Of a stretch of DNA of 64,000 nucleotides, positions 1 through 9,061 are shown in pieces. Position 1 is the first letter of the stretch. The number at the start of each line of letters is the position of its first letter. Origin of the DNA: Trabulsiella guamensis ATCC 49490 (GTDB taxonomy: Bacteria; Pseudomonadota; Gammaproteobacteria; Enterobacterales; Enterobacteriaceae); assembly GCF_000734965.1 (NCBI RefSeq), contig NZ_JMTB01000085.1, positions 1-64,000 of the forward strand. Reading direction: 5' to 3'. Both the position numbers and the translations under genes were made by a program. The notes below the pieces were generated by a model, which worked only from the letters and a program-made list of their open reading frames with translations, made no database searches and was not told the origin of the DNA.

Positions 1-319
1 CCTTTCAGCACAGGCAGGCATCTCTTCACATCCTGTACGGGGAGTCATTCGGTGCGGTTCAGTCATCGTGATCGTGATCGACGCGACGCGACGCTGACAC
101 CATTTTTTGATAAATCTCATGACCAGTGCAAGTGTGCAATCATTCAGAACGGAATATATTTTTTATTCAAAACTGTTTTAATGCGAACTGACTATTTATG
201 TTTTCATGACGTTTACCAGTGGGGTATTTCATTACTCTGATATCCCCCTCCCATTTAAGGGGGATACATATAACCAGCAAGGTTGAACAATAATCAATAT
301 TGCAAATATAATCTCATCA
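1..319. other. Left-end stretch without a convincing gene
   Basis: No ORF here resembles a known protein. The 62-codon frame at 52-240 has low-complexity N-terminal codons and no recognisable ribosome binding site, so I do not call it. The stretch lies just downstream of the minus-strand ParB/recombinase operon and holds its likely 3' hairpin (241-266). Confidence 0.6.
241..266. terminator. Hairpin downstream of the recombinase-ParB operon
   Basis: A perfect 9-bp inverted repeat (241-249 with 258-266) has an 8-nt loop. It lies 54 bases past the stop of the last gene of the minus-strand operon. There is no clear U-run on that strand, so its role as a terminator is only likely. Confidence 0.4.
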
Positions 320-1204
320 TTATAATCCGGAGGATGAGGTGATGTTGTTTAAGTCATCTATACCAGAAACCTTCTTTAATAAATCAAAAAACTCAACATT
401 GTAATCATAAAGCCAGTGCATAATCTCACTGTTCCTGAATAACTTAATAATATATGATTTCACTATAATCAGCCTGATATTATTTTCACCATACTCATGC
501 TGGATGTTTTGTGTTTCAACCTGCAGTGCAGCCATTTCTTTTTCAAGTCTGGCAAGTGTTTTAACCAAATCCTTATTTGATTCGTCCTTATTTTTAGTAA
601 CCAGATGCTCCGGTGACATACTGTGCAACAGCGAAAGTGCAAACTTTTTAGTAAAGTTATTTAAAGATATCATGGTCGTCACGCATTCAGTTTGTTTATA
701 ATGCTTCATTTTCCTGAGTATATCAAAAATGTTCTGAGCGACATTTTTTTCCGCCAGCAGAGCAATAACTTCTTTTGCAATACCATCTGATATATGTAGT
801 CTGGTGTTTATAATACCAGGCGACACGCCAAGTACAGCGCAAAGTTTATCTGTTGAAACACCAGATTCAACGGCCTTTCGCAACATTTTTTGTTCCTGCA
901 ATATGGTTAAGCGATTAACACGTTTATTATATGTGTAAGCTTCATTTACCGGTGAGATCAGACAATGAGCATGGGTAATATTCAAATCCTTCAGTACTTC
1001 GATTCTCAGATGCCCGTCCAGGATCTTATGAACATCATTTTCTATAAAGATAACAACGGGTTCAATCAGACCAATCTCTGAAACCGATGTCATTATTTGT
1101 TTGTATTTACTACTCATCCTGATATTTACAGGAAGAGGTCTGGAACAAACAAGCTGGTCTATTGGGAAAAGCTGAAAATATGGCTCGAAACATTGTTTAA
1201 TCAT
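320..1204 (-). CDS. ParB/RepB-type DNA-binding protein (second of pair)
   Basis: This 294-residue protein has an N-terminal ParB-like domain (about residues 10-85, with the motif ILDGHLRIEVLKDL). A region containing YNKRVNRLTILQEQKM follows, which I recognise from proteins annotated as having a plasmid-partition RepB C-terminal domain. A coiled-coil-prone stretch (about 220-245) comes near the end. It is the last gene of an operon with a serine recombinase and another ParB-like gene; its ATG overlaps the end of the previous gene by 8 bases, suggesting translational coupling. The family binds DNA, but its role beside a recombinase is unknown. No ParA ATPase is present, so plasmid-style partition is unlikely. 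Confidence 0.75.
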   Translation of the reverse strand: MIKQCFEPYFQLFPIDQLVCSRPLPVNIRMSSKYKQIMTSVSEIGLIEPVVIFIENDVHKILDGHLRIEVLKDLNITHAHCLISPVNEAYTYNKRVNRLTILQEQKMLRKAVESGVSTDKLCAVLGVSPGIINTRLHISDGIAKEVIALLAEKNVAQNIFDILRKMKHYKQTECVTTMISLNNFTKKFALSLLHSMSPEHLVTKNKDESNKDLVKTLARLEKEMAALQVETQNIQHEYGENNIRLIIVKSYIIKLFRNSEIMHWLYDYNVEFFDLLKKVSGIDDLNNITSSSGL

Positions 1205-2090
1205 GATGATTACCTCCTGTTTTTATCTGATCGGTTAGAATTTCAGGTATATCGGTAATATTATTGCGCCGTAGCAGTACGCAAAAATCTTCATTAAGAA
1301 GTAGTTTTTTAAATATTTCTTTTGCAACCAATAATGCCTCCCTGACATATTTAGCCTTAAGCTGAATATCTTTATGCTCACTCGCATTTTTCTGAAAGAG
1401 CTCAGCCAACTCCTCTGCGGTATATCTTTTCTGCTTTGAATTTCTCACAAACACGTTATTAAAAGAACCTTTAGCCCCCTGCTTTCTCCTTTCAATAATT
1501 CGTTTGATAATATTTATCTGCCTTCCTTTTATTTTCCCGCTCATTAATGCTTCTGTCAGCGCATTTTGTATTTCATTATCATCAGATCTTGATATCTCAA
1601 CGGCAAGATAAAGCGGTATATGTCCGGCTTCAAATGCAGTCAGCAATTTGCACTCACCTTTACCCAGAAGATGGGTGATATTATTTACCCAGTTTGTTGA
1701 ATATCCAAGACATTCCCCTATACTCCGGTCACTGAGCCCCTGATTCTTTAATTGTCTGACGCTCTCCAGTAATTCAGTCGCCCTGGGTGATCTTCTGGCA
1801 ATATTTTCAGCAAGGCTCATGAGATGCCCTGTTTCTTCATCCACTTCCTTTACAATAGCGGGAATATGTGACTCACCATATTGCCGGAAGGCTTCAAGTC
1901 TGCCCTGACCGCAAATCAACGCATATTCGAATTCTTCATGGCAGATCCTGCGCACCGTTATCGGACGTTTAAGTCCTATCTGGTAAATATTTTCTTTTAT
2001 TTCATTATGTATAAATTCATCCCTTTCTCTTGGATTTGCGACAAGAATTTTACATATTTCAATAGATTGTATCTTCTCTCTGGATATCAT
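1197..2090 (-). CDS. ParB/RepB-type DNA-binding protein (first of pair)
   Basis: This 297-residue protein has an N-terminal ParB domain: a NPRERD segment near residue 20, then CGQGRLEAFRQYGE around 60-73, the position of the ParB nucleotide-binding GxxR motif, and LAENIARR near 95. A helix-turn-helix follows (about 115-135, LSDRSIGECLGYSTNWV). The C-terminal third is rich in Lys and Glu. Its ATG overlaps the recombinase stop as ATGA, and its own end overlaps the next ParB gene. The two ParB-like proteins are diverged from one another. The likely role, inferred, is to act with the recombinase by binding or bridging its sites or by controlling the direction of recombination. Confidence 0.75.
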   Translation of the reverse strand: MISREKIQSIEICKILVANPRERDEFIHNEIKENIYQIGLKRPITVRRICHEEFEYALICGQGRLEAFRQYGESHIPAIVKEVDEETGHLMSLAENIARRSPRATELLESVRQLKNQGLSDRSIGECLGYSTNWVNNITHLLGKGECKLLTAFEAGHIPLYLAVEISRSDDNEIQNALTEALMSGKIKGRQINIIKRIIERRKQGAKGSFNNVFVRNSKQKRYTAEELAELFQKNASEHKDIQLKAKYVREALLVAKEIFKKLLLNEDFCVLLRRNNITDIPEILTDQIKTGGNHHD

Positions 2091-3646
2091 TTTTTCTCCG
2101 GTATGGACATTCTTTTGATCAGTTGATAAAGCGGCTGAAGTGTATCGAATCGATATAATTCAAAGCATAAATTATTTTGTTCTTTCAGAAGTAAATTTCT
2201 GCAAAGCAGATCAACGGAGGGAAATATATAATAATCAACCATTGACTTGTTCAGGCTGTCCATCCTGACAGCAATACTGATATCAGGTGAAACTATATGA
2301 CTGAATCTGATCCTCCATCTCAGACTTGTCGGGGATGTTCTCTGACAACGGACAGACTGAAGGGACAGAGTAAATTCATCATTAACTTTCAGAAAGCCAC
2401 TTTCGGATGAATCACTCACCCAGCCATCCGAAAGATAAATATTATGAATGACAGTTTTAGTTATTTCAGAATTAAGCCCCTTCAGGTATTTCTCTGTATC
2501 CATCCATGAATAATCTGTTTTTGGGTTATAGCCAATTAATGAGTAAACACGTAACAAACTCCCAAATCTTGCGCGATAAATACTGCTTGAAGGTAACATC
2601 TCTTCTTCATCGATGATGACACCAGAAAGCCTGCCTTTTTTTAGTAAAAGCGAATGTAGTTTTTCAAGTAGTTCATCCTCTGAAATAAACACAGAACGTG
2701 AGCTAATTATTTCCCTTGCTCTGTCAAATTTCTCCTTAGGGACAATGGCTTTATATGCCCCATCAAAGCGAATCCATTCAGCCTCCGGATTTCTTACATA
2801 CTCCCGCTTCAGTTTAAATGATGTTTTATTATATACACTGTTCCCGATATATTTCTCATTGGTCAGTATCTGATGTATTTTCCCTCTTGTCCACTCTCTA
2901 TTATTCTCAGCTACAATATTATTTCTGTTAAGCTCAGATGCTATAACCAGCTCTGGCTTCCCTTCATGAATAAACATGTCAAAGATCTGATTGACAATGG
3001 CTATCTCTTGTTCAGGGCCTGGAGTCAGTATGACACGATCAGTCTGTATGCTTTTCCTCTGCCCTGATAATAAAATCCCCTTTTCTTTATGATGCTCATC
3101 AATCAGTAAACGTCGCAGTCCATACCCCGGAGCCCCTCCCTGATGGTAGCCTTTCCTGATAAGGTTTACTTGCCCTAAAAAAACTTTTTCTGACTGATTA
3201 CGGCTAAAACTCGCAGCGCCATGTCTGGATAACGCCAGACCAAATGTGAACATTTCCGGATGTTCCTCAGAGAAATGCTCGGCGCAGTAGATTATCCTTA
3301 CTCCATTTTTTTTCAGTAAATAAGCATAATAAGCTGCTTCATCTGTATCCTGAAAACGCCCGAAGCGGCTGACATCATAAACCAGTATGCAGGATATTAT
3401 TATTCTTTTACTCATAACATCATCAATCAATTTTTTAAGCCCAGGTCTTCCTGATAAATTAAGCCCGCTTTTTCCCTCATCACTGTATGAATGGATTATG
3501 TTTATCCCATGCTTTATAGCATATTCACGTATGTAGCCAGCTTGATTATCAAGTGAATATTGCTGATGATCGGTAGACATCCTCATATATTCCGCAGCAA
3601 ATAAAACTTTCTCATTAAAATCAGACAACGATAACTCCATTCTCAT
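2087..3646 (-). CDS. Large serine recombinase
   Basis: This 519-residue site-specific recombinase has a resolvase/invertase catalytic domain at about residues 15-165. The nucleophile is probably Ser24 in YMRMSTDHQQYSLDNQ, and the SRFGR arginine motif is near residue 90. A Recombinase DNA-binding domain follows (about 180-320), with RGKIHQILTNEKYIGNSVYN typical of the family. Large serine recombinases integrate and excise phages or islands. The called start has a weak ribosome site; the ATG two codons downstream is equally possible. It is first in an operon with two ParB/RepB-type genes. The frame is intact, in contrast to nearly all other mobile genes in this island. Confidence 0.85.
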   Translation of the reverse strand: MRMELSLSDFNEKVLFAAEYMRMSTDHQQYSLDNQAGYIREYAIKHGINIIHSYSDEGKSGLNLSGRPGLKKLIDDVMSKRIIISCILVYDVSRFGRFQDTDEAAYYAYLLKKNGVRIIYCAEHFSEEHPEMFTFGLALSRHGAASFSRNQSEKVFLGQVNLIRKGYHQGGAPGYGLRRLLIDEHHKEKGILLSGQRKSIQTDRVILTPGPEQEIAIVNQIFDMFIHEGKPELVIASELNRNNIVAENNREWTRGKIHQILTNEKYIGNSVYNKTSFKLKREYVRNPEAEWIRFDGAYKAIVPKEKFDRAREIISSRSVFISEDELLEKLHSLLLKKGRLSGVIIDEEEMLPSSSIYRARFGSLLRVYSLIGYNPKTDYSWMDTEKYLKGLNSEITKTVIHNIYLSDGWVSDSSESGFLKVNDEFTLSLQSVRCQRTSPTSLRWRIRFSHIVSPDISIAVRMDSLNKSMVDYYIFPSVDLLCRNLLLKEQNNLCFELYRFDTLQPLYQLIKRMSIPEKK

Positions 3647-4083
3647 CGGTTAAAAGTAAAAAAATAATCACACTACTCCTTTGTTTTTTCAATTGTTATT
3701 TTATTTGTAATAATCATTTATTGTTTCTTATCAAGATATGAGTTATAAATTTGCACATATAAAAACTTACTTTATCTTTTATTGTCTATATCACTGCTGT
3801 TTCAACGTTATATACGTCTCTGACGGAAGACCGAAAACAGCCACAAAAAAACAATTCAAAAGTCAACACAGTAAAGAAACGAGTGCAAAAGCTATTTTAT
3901 GGTAATACCATTGATAAAGGCGACTCCTTTCATAATGACATGGTTATTTAATGTCATTATGAATCCTTGCTCCTGACCTGTTTGCCAGTCCGGCGAACGA
4001 TTGCGCGCTCAAAAATCCTGTAATATAAAAAGACAATCACATCACACTGTGACGGGATGTCTGATTCAGGCAATGGGGAGCAA
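3647..4083. other. AT-rich promoter region of the recombinase operon
   Basis: No gene is visible. This region must carry the minus-strand promoter of the recombinase operon. It also holds a strong inverted repeat at 3931-3961, listed separately. Confidence 0.5.
3931..3961. repeat. 11-bp perfect inverted repeat, possible operator or recombination site
   Basis: The arms CATAATGACAT (3931-3941) and ATGTCATTATG (3951-3961) are exact inverted repeats around a 9-base spacer. They lie about 285 bases upstream of the recombinase start. Such symmetry is typical of binding sites for dimeric proteins. That the recombinase or the ParB pair uses it is inference. Confidence 0.5.
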
Positions 4084-4236
4084 ATGGACAGCAGGAAAAA
4101 CGGAAGAGCGCGGAGAGCGCCAAACGAAGGTGAACGCTGGACAACGACTGAACTGCGGTTTCTGAAGAAGCACTACCACAGGATACGCACCGCAGATAAC
4201 CTCGCAGGAGATGTTGAGTGTTTCGGGCTTTGCTGA
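4084..4236 (+). pseudogene. Truncated Myb/SANT-like DNA-binding ORF
   Basis: An ATG frame begins MDSRKNGRARRAPNEGERW and continues with WTTTELRFLKKHYHRIRTADNLA, which resembles the Myb/SANT-type helix-turn-helix of small phage and island regulators. The reading frame runs into IS66-derived sequence near 4200 and stops after about 50 codons, so only the N-terminal part survives. Identification is by motif only. Confidence 0.4.
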
Positions 4237-4531
4237 CGATGCTGGCGTCCGGATTGTCGGTGCGGGAGCTGTGGCGGGTTCAGCATCAAGCTGAACGGGA
4301 ATTAGTTGAGGCATTCCGTCGGGTTCTGATGGCACCCTGACGCCATTTCTGGCGCCACTTAAACAGCAGATTGGCGTTAATGCCATTACCCAGCGCGAGT
4401 CTGGAGATTGAAACACCCGGCTGGAATGATGCCTCGATGATCCGTTGTTTAAATTCAGGTGAATAATTGAGACAACATTTAGGTCTGCCCGGTGTAACAC
4501 TTTTCTGCATATCTGACATTTTGGTACCCAC
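4200..4531 (-). pseudogene. IS66-family TnpA (orfA) fragment, frameshifted
   Basis: The start of the frame (MSDMQKSVTPGRPKCC, then YSPEFKQRIIEASFQPGVS) is the typical N terminus of the IS66 accessory protein TnpA. Near 4335 the match moves to another frame (PSEPDGMPQLIPVQLDAEPA, then ALNISCEV-like sequence), so there is at least one frameshift. The rest of the IS66 element is absent here. Confidence 0.75.
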
Positions 4532-4591
4532 TATTAATTTGGTGGTGGATACTATGTCGAATGTGTCAGAAATTCACCAGATGGTACCAGG

Positions 4592-4698
4592 AAGACGCTT
4601 ACTCCTCATAAATCCCTGAATAACCTGACGTCGGAGGAATACTGGCTGATAGCTAAAAAATAGGAACTCTCAAAAAATACGTGGAACTAAAACAGGTG
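4592..4698 (+). mobile_element. IS3-family 3' end fragment (copy 1)
   Basis: The frame reads PHKSLNNLTSEEYWLIAKK, interrupted by a stop, then ELSKNTWN. This is the C terminus of the same IS3-type transposase that ends at 14612 on the other strand (PHESLNNLTPKEYRLMAEK). The terminal bases (about 4664-4698) match the end at 14600-14636 with roughly four differences in 37. The two ends are in opposite orientation. Confidence 0.7.
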
Positions 4699-4847
4699 TG
4701 TTTACAAGGGGGCTGCGCCAATTGATTTTGGGCTAGGGTCACAGCTTAATACTGGTGGTAGGTCAAGGTGGCTACGCCATAGTGGCCAATCCAGTAAGTG
4801 ATAAGGCCAGCGTTGTTTGTAAAAATTCTGGCCATTTCTATATATAC
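4699..4847. other. Unassigned sequence between IS3 end and HTH gene
   Basis: No ORF or RNA is recognisable. It is presumably residual sequence left between two insertion events. Confidence 0.4.
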
Positions 4848-5084
4848 CTAAACATCCAGATTGATATACATTCCTGATGGCATCTCAATGTTAAGATTTA
4901 GTTTACAGCCAATAGCGTCAACATAGCGTTTTAGTGTTTCCAGTTTTATTGACATACCTCTCCGTTCGATCGCCACAATTGCAGCTTGGGTTATCCCCAT
5001 AGAATCAGCAACTTGTGCCTGTGAAAGATTCATTTTTTTTCGTATAGTTTGCAGGTTGTTATGAAGTGTGATCTTGTTATCCAT
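4848..5084 (-). CDS. Small XRE-family HTH protein (paralogue A)
   Basis: This 78-residue protein has a classic Cro/C1-type helix-turn-helix (LSQAQVADSMGITQAAIVAIE, about residues 20-40), then LKRYVDAIGCKLNLNI and a short tail ending in YINLDV. The size and C-terminal pattern are like antitoxin-type regulators, but no toxin ORF adjoins it. It is about 56% identical by eye (44 of 78) to the 78-residue protein at 20396-20632. The frame is complete and the ATG is preceded by GAGGATAATC. Likely a DNA-binding autoregulator; its target is unknown. Confidence 0.75.
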   Translation of the reverse strand: MDNKITLHNNLQTIRKKMNLSQAQVADSMGITQAAIVAIERRGMSIKLETLKRYVDAIGCKLNLNIEMPSGMYINLDV

Positions 5085-5253
5085 TTTTGATTATCCTCCA
5101 TAATGTATATCATTATTTATAATTATCATATTAATTAATGCAAATGCAATAGTAAAAACTTGATTCGTATGACTGGGACCAAAGAGTGGAGTGTACAAAA
5201 ATGGTGACATGTGTAAAATGGCTGGATGGATTGGCTGAATAGCCACGAATAAT

Positions 5254-5720
5254 CTAGACACTTCCGAGCCGTTGATAATACTGGTTTTCATATTCTGCCG
5301 GTGACATCTGACTGCTCGAACCATGCCGACGCTTACTGTTATAAAACATTTCGATGTAATCAAAAATATCGCTGCGGGCTTCTTCCCGCGTTCCGTAGAT
5401 CTTTTTCTTTATCCGCTCGCGTTTCAGTAACTGGAAAAAGCTTTCTGCAACCGCGTTATCGTGACAGTGACCGCGACGGCTCATACTCCCTTCCAGGCTG
5501 TGTGATTTCAGGAACGACTGCCACTCATAGCTTGTGTACTGACTGCCCTGGTCCGAGTGAACCAGTACCGGTTTTTGCGGATTACGCCGCCATACAGCCA
5601 TCAGCATTGCGTTCAGGACAATGTCCTTTGTCATCCGGGATTGCATTGACCAGCCGATAATTTTGCGTGAGAACAGATCAACAACCACGGCAAGATACAG
5701 CCAGCCTTCGTGGGGCCTGA
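5254..5720 (-). pseudogene. IS3-family transposase (orfB) C-terminal part
   Basis: The frame from about 5720 reads EGWLYLAVVVDLFSRKIIGW and ends YYQRLGSV. It contains the DDE core: D in VVDLFSRK, D in LVHSDQGSQYTS, and E in DNAVAESFF. The family is the IS3-group OrfB. Only the C-terminal 150 or so residues survive. The upstream part is replaced by group II intron sequence that joins the gene just before the PHEGWLYLA codons, so the intron appears to have inserted within this transposase gene. Confidence 0.8.
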
Positions 5721-5990
5721 GTAGAGTAAGAGGCAGGGCGTAGTCGGACTATTTCCCTGCCTCTCCTCTCCGAACCGGACGTGCACCTTTCAGCGCATCC
5801 GGCTCTCCATTTAAACGCTGGCGAACGCCATTGCCACTTCAGTGTAGCGCGATGTATACGTGTTTCTGGTTTCCGTCCTCAGGTAATGGTTACCTTCGGA
5901 CAGTCGCCAGCGAAACAGCTTCTTGCCTTGCCCCACCAACCGGTACAGCACTTCACCGCTGAGCTTAGCGCCTGTGCAATGGTGACGAAC
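5721..5990 (-). ncRNA. 3' end of a group II intron (domains V and VI)
   Basis: On the minus strand, 5805-5772 is a 34-nt domain V: it starts GAGCCGGATGCG, has the GAAA turn, and ends GCACGTCCGGTTC, matching the bacterial consensus. Downstream, 5763-5730 forms a domain VI stem (CCCTGCCTC with GAGGCAGGG). Upstream, an open minus-strand frame ends at 5811, six bases before domain V, and probably is the tail of the intron-encoded protein. Only this 3' part remains; from about 5990 leftover unrelated sequence follows. Splicing is impossible without the 5' domains. Confidence 0.8.
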
Positions 5991-6095
5991 AAATGGGGAG
6001 CAGGTGGCCGCAAGAAAATCCTCACTGATGCACGGGAGCGGATCATCAACCAGATAGACCCCGACATGGTTGAGTTGATGGGGGTGAAGTCATGA
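5991..6095 (+). pseudogene. C-terminal remnant of an unidentified gene
   Basis: A plus-strand frame reads KWGAGGRKKILTDARERI then INQIDPDMVELMGVKS and a stop. It is fused to intron sequence at its 5' side. The codon pattern looks coding, but I do not recognise the family. Confidence 0.3.
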
Positions 6096-6515
6096 ATGGC
6101 GAAGGTCAGAAGTCAAGATAAATGCGAGAGTATTTGCGATGTTTTCTGACTTTCCTGCTTTTACTGCGCGAATTATGTTGTCGCCAATTGTTTCATTGTT
6201 GCCTGAGTTTTCTGGAATGCTGGTCAGTATAGTAAGCGATTTTTCAGTTAGTCGGACATTTCTGAATAACGTCATTCTATCGGTTTCGTACTGTATGTAT
6301 CCATTTCCCATAAGGAAGGAAAATGTGCCATCCACAACTTTACGAATCTCATAACGTGATTGCTTTACAGTTGGTTCAGATTTATCGAGATAGTCAGGAG
6401 ATATGTCAGCATTGAATTTTGCATATGTGATTACTTGTGGAACAGGAAAGTTTTCCCATAGCAATGCAAAAATTTCAGACGTTAGATGAGTAAATAAATC
6501 GATGTTTTTTGACAT
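6090..6515 (-). CDS. Hypothetical protein, possible DNA-binding fold
   Basis: The start at 6515 (MSKNIDLFTHLTSE) is chosen because AAGGGAC lies 8 bases upstream; an in-frame ATG at 6539 lacks this. The product is about 141 residues. The middle (residues 60-100, SRYEIRKVVDGTFSFLMGNGYI) could be a winged-helix-like segment, but I cannot name the family. Its 3' end overlaps the stop of the plus-strand remnant by a few bases. It lies between an intron fragment and an IS256 fragment, so it is island cargo. Confidence 0.5.
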   Translation of the reverse strand: MSKNIDLFTHLTSEIFALLWENFPVPQVITYAKFNADISPDYLDKSEPTVKQSRYEIRKVVDGTFSFLMGNGYIQYETDRMTLFRNVRLTEKSLTILTSIPENSGNNETIGDNIIRAVKAGKSENIANTLAFILTSDLRHS

Positions 6516-6771
6516 GGAAACGTCCCTTTTATTTGTCAATTAATCTTATTCATGAGAGTTAAAAAATATATATCAGCTAATTAGCTTAGTTTGTGATCGT
6601 TGTTGGCAAACCATGTCAGAAAAAAGAACAGTTAACATTGATGGTCTGGAGATAGTTTGTCAAGGTCATAGAGAAAGGCAGCATTGAGAGGTTTGTGTGT
6701 TTGACAAAAACATTAAAGAGCGTTAGAAATTCTGTGTCATTCCAGTAATATACCCAAAAAAGGAATGACGC

Positions 6772-7385
6772 ATGTCCCAACCATTCGATTTCGACAAAGC
6801 GCTGAAAGCGTTCCAATCCGGACAGGCGCTGACTGGCAAAGATGGTATCTTAAATCCATTAATCAAACAGTTAACCGAAGCGGCCATGGCTGCCGAACTT
6901 GCCCCTCATCTGGCTGCGGATGTTGAAGATAATCGTAAAAATGGCTCCAGCAAAAAGACCATTAAATCGCCGACCGGCAGTTTCGAACTCGCCACGCTGC
7001 GCGACCGCAACGGCACCTTCGAACCGCAACTGGTGAAAGAGCACCAGACCACGCTGTCAGACGAGATCGAGCAGAAGATTATTCGCCTGTTCGCGCTGGG
7101 CATGAGTTACGCCGACATCAGCCATGAAATCGAAGACCTGTACGCCTTCAGCGTTTCCACAGCCACTAGCAGCGCCGTCACCGACAAGGTCATCCCCGAA
7201 CTGAAACATTGGCAGCAGCGTCCGCTGGAACCGGTGTATCCTTTCGTCTGGCTGGATGCCATCCACTACAAAATCCGTGATGATGGGCGCTATGTGATCA
7301 AGGCGGTGTATACCGTACTGGCTCTGAACGCCAAAGGCAAAAAAGACGTGCTGGGGTGGTATCTGTCTGAAAGTGAAGGTGCTAT
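6772..7385 (+). pseudogene. IS256-family transposase, 3' truncated
   Basis: The start has a good ribosome site (AAAAAGGAATGACGC before ATG). The protein follows IS256 transposases: LRDRNGTFEPQLVKEHQ near residue 80, FALGMSYADISHEI near 110, and the first catalytic Asp in PFVWLDAIHYKIRDDG. It stops matching after YLSESEGA (about 7383), where it joins primase sequence in another frame. The second and third DDE residues are missing, so it is inactive. Confidence 0.8.
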
Positions 7386-8492
7386 CCCACAGATATCGGT
7401 AATGGTGTCACCTATGCGCATCTTTGCGAGGCCGGGTTGATTCTGACGGATGAGAAACAGCAAAAGAAAAACCGTGTGGCGCTGGTGGCTGAAATCATCG
7501 GTGATGATGCCGTTAAAGCCATACTGACCGACACGATATGGATCAACCGTGTCTTTCCTCTTGCACCTCGTTCTGAGAAGAAAAAGCGTGTACACGCCGC
7601 CAAATCATCACTTTTACAAATGGCAGACAGTGAAAAAGCCAGGCTGCTGGCATCACGGTATGAGGGGATCGCCATTCATCCCGAAAGTGAAGCTGTTTTT
7701 GTGTACCGTTCCGGCATATGGGAAGAAGTCACGGTGATGGAGTTTAGCCGCAAAATGGTGGCGATTTATAACGAGAACCGAGCTGATTTCGCCAGGCGTA
7801 CTATTAATAACGTGATTGAGGCGTTAAAACTTGTGATGCCGGTTATGTCTGATCAGCGCCGTTCTCTTATCCCGTTCGCTAATGGTGTTTATGACATGGA
7901 AACTGGTGAGTTTACGCCACACCAGCCAGGGAACTGGATTACCCATCACAACGGCATTGAGTATACAGCCCCAGTTCCTGTCGAAAATCTTCACGATCAG
8001 GCATCGAATTTTCATAAGTGGTTGCGACAGGCCGCCGATAACCAAAAATATGAAAAGCGCTATACCACAGTGGTGCGGGCTGTGGTGATTGCGACCAACA
8101 ACACGCCGATGATATTCACTGATCGGGCTGGTGGAGTTGCACGGCGCAGGGTCATATTCCAGTTTAATAACCCGGTACGTGAAGACGAAAGAGATCCTGA
8201 TTTGTCAGAGAAGATTGCTGGCGAAATCCCGGTAGTTATTTGTCGTCTGCTGGAGAATTTTACGGATCCGGAAAAAGCAAGGAAGCTTCTGAAAGATCAG
8301 CGTGACAGCGATGAAGCGCTTGAGATAAAGCGGGCAACAAATCCGGTGATAGCTTTTTGCGAGTTTCTGGAATTTTTGGTGCAGGAGTACGGGTTAATGA
8401 TAGGTGGTGGGGGTGGCAAGAAAAATCCCCGGCAGTTCCTGTATCCACCCTCTCAAAGCCTTGTGGCGCAAGGGCTGGAGACAATCAGGTAG
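7386..8492 (+). pseudogene. P4-type primase/helicase (alpha) with internal deletion
   Basis: Sequence from 7386 reads GNGVTYAHLCEAGLILTDEK in frame with the following 350 codons. It matches the middle and C terminus of phage P4 alpha-like primase-helicases (roughly 770 residues when full). The 5' half is lost. At about 8040-8055 QAADN runs straight into QKYEKRYTTVVRAVVIATNN, whereas the family has roughly 90-100 residues between them with the Walker A and B motifs. The C-terminal TNNTPMIFTDRAGGVARRR is kept. After RQFLY the end is out of frame. It cannot be an active helicase. Confidence 0.8.
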
Positions 8493-8547
8493 AGAGGTAG
8501 ACAACATATAGCAAAACTTTTCACACGCACACATTTATCGAGGCATC

Positions 8548-8934
8548 ATGACAGCACAAATATCAGCTTACGGGCGGCTGGTGGAAGATCCGAATACCAG
8601 GGTAACAAAATAAGGTTCTGACATGGCAATGGCGTGGCTGGCTGTACCACTGCCCTGTAATTCTGCTGAGGATGGACAGGCGACATTCTGGCTTTGCGTA
8701 CTGGCATTTGGTAAACAGGCTGAGGCGCTGACAAAGCACGTTAAAGGCGACATTATCAGCGTGGCGGGTAATATGCAGATGAGTCACTGGACGGCTAAGG
8801 ATGGTTCAAGGCAGCAGGGTTATCAGATACTGGCTGACAGTGTGATAAGCGCCAGAACGGCACAACCGGGCAGGAAACGCAGCCAGCCGCCGGAAGATTA
8901 TGACCAGCCGCCACCGGATGAAATTGATTTCTGA
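8548..8934 (+). pseudogene. Phage/plasmid-type ssb with in-frame stop
   Basis: The frame MTAQISAYGRLVEDPNTRVTK ends at TAA (8611-8613) and continues in the same frame as GSDMAMAWLAVPLPCNSAED, then FWLCVLAFGKQAEALTKH. This is an OB-fold single-stranded DNA-binding protein with an acidic, proline-rich tail ending PPPDEIDF. A single nonsense change breaks it. An ATG at 8623 could restart translation but would lack the first beta strand. It follows the primase remnant by about 55 bases, as in replication modules. Confidence 0.8.
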
Positions 8935-9061
8935 TGGCAATTATCACCAACGACACAGGACAATTCCTATTTTTTGCAGGGGTATTGAAGATGCCGCAGC
9001 ATGGAGTAGCATTAAGATCCGTAAGTAAAGCACCTCGTTTCAACTTAATGAGCATACTCCA

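Noticed and set aside
52..240. 62-codon ORF at the left end
   Set aside because: Repetitive Asp/Arg start, no ribosome site, and no family resemblance.
4848..5084. Complete toxin-antitoxin module
   Set aside because: No adjoining toxin-like ORF on either side; only the antitoxin-like HTH protein is visible.
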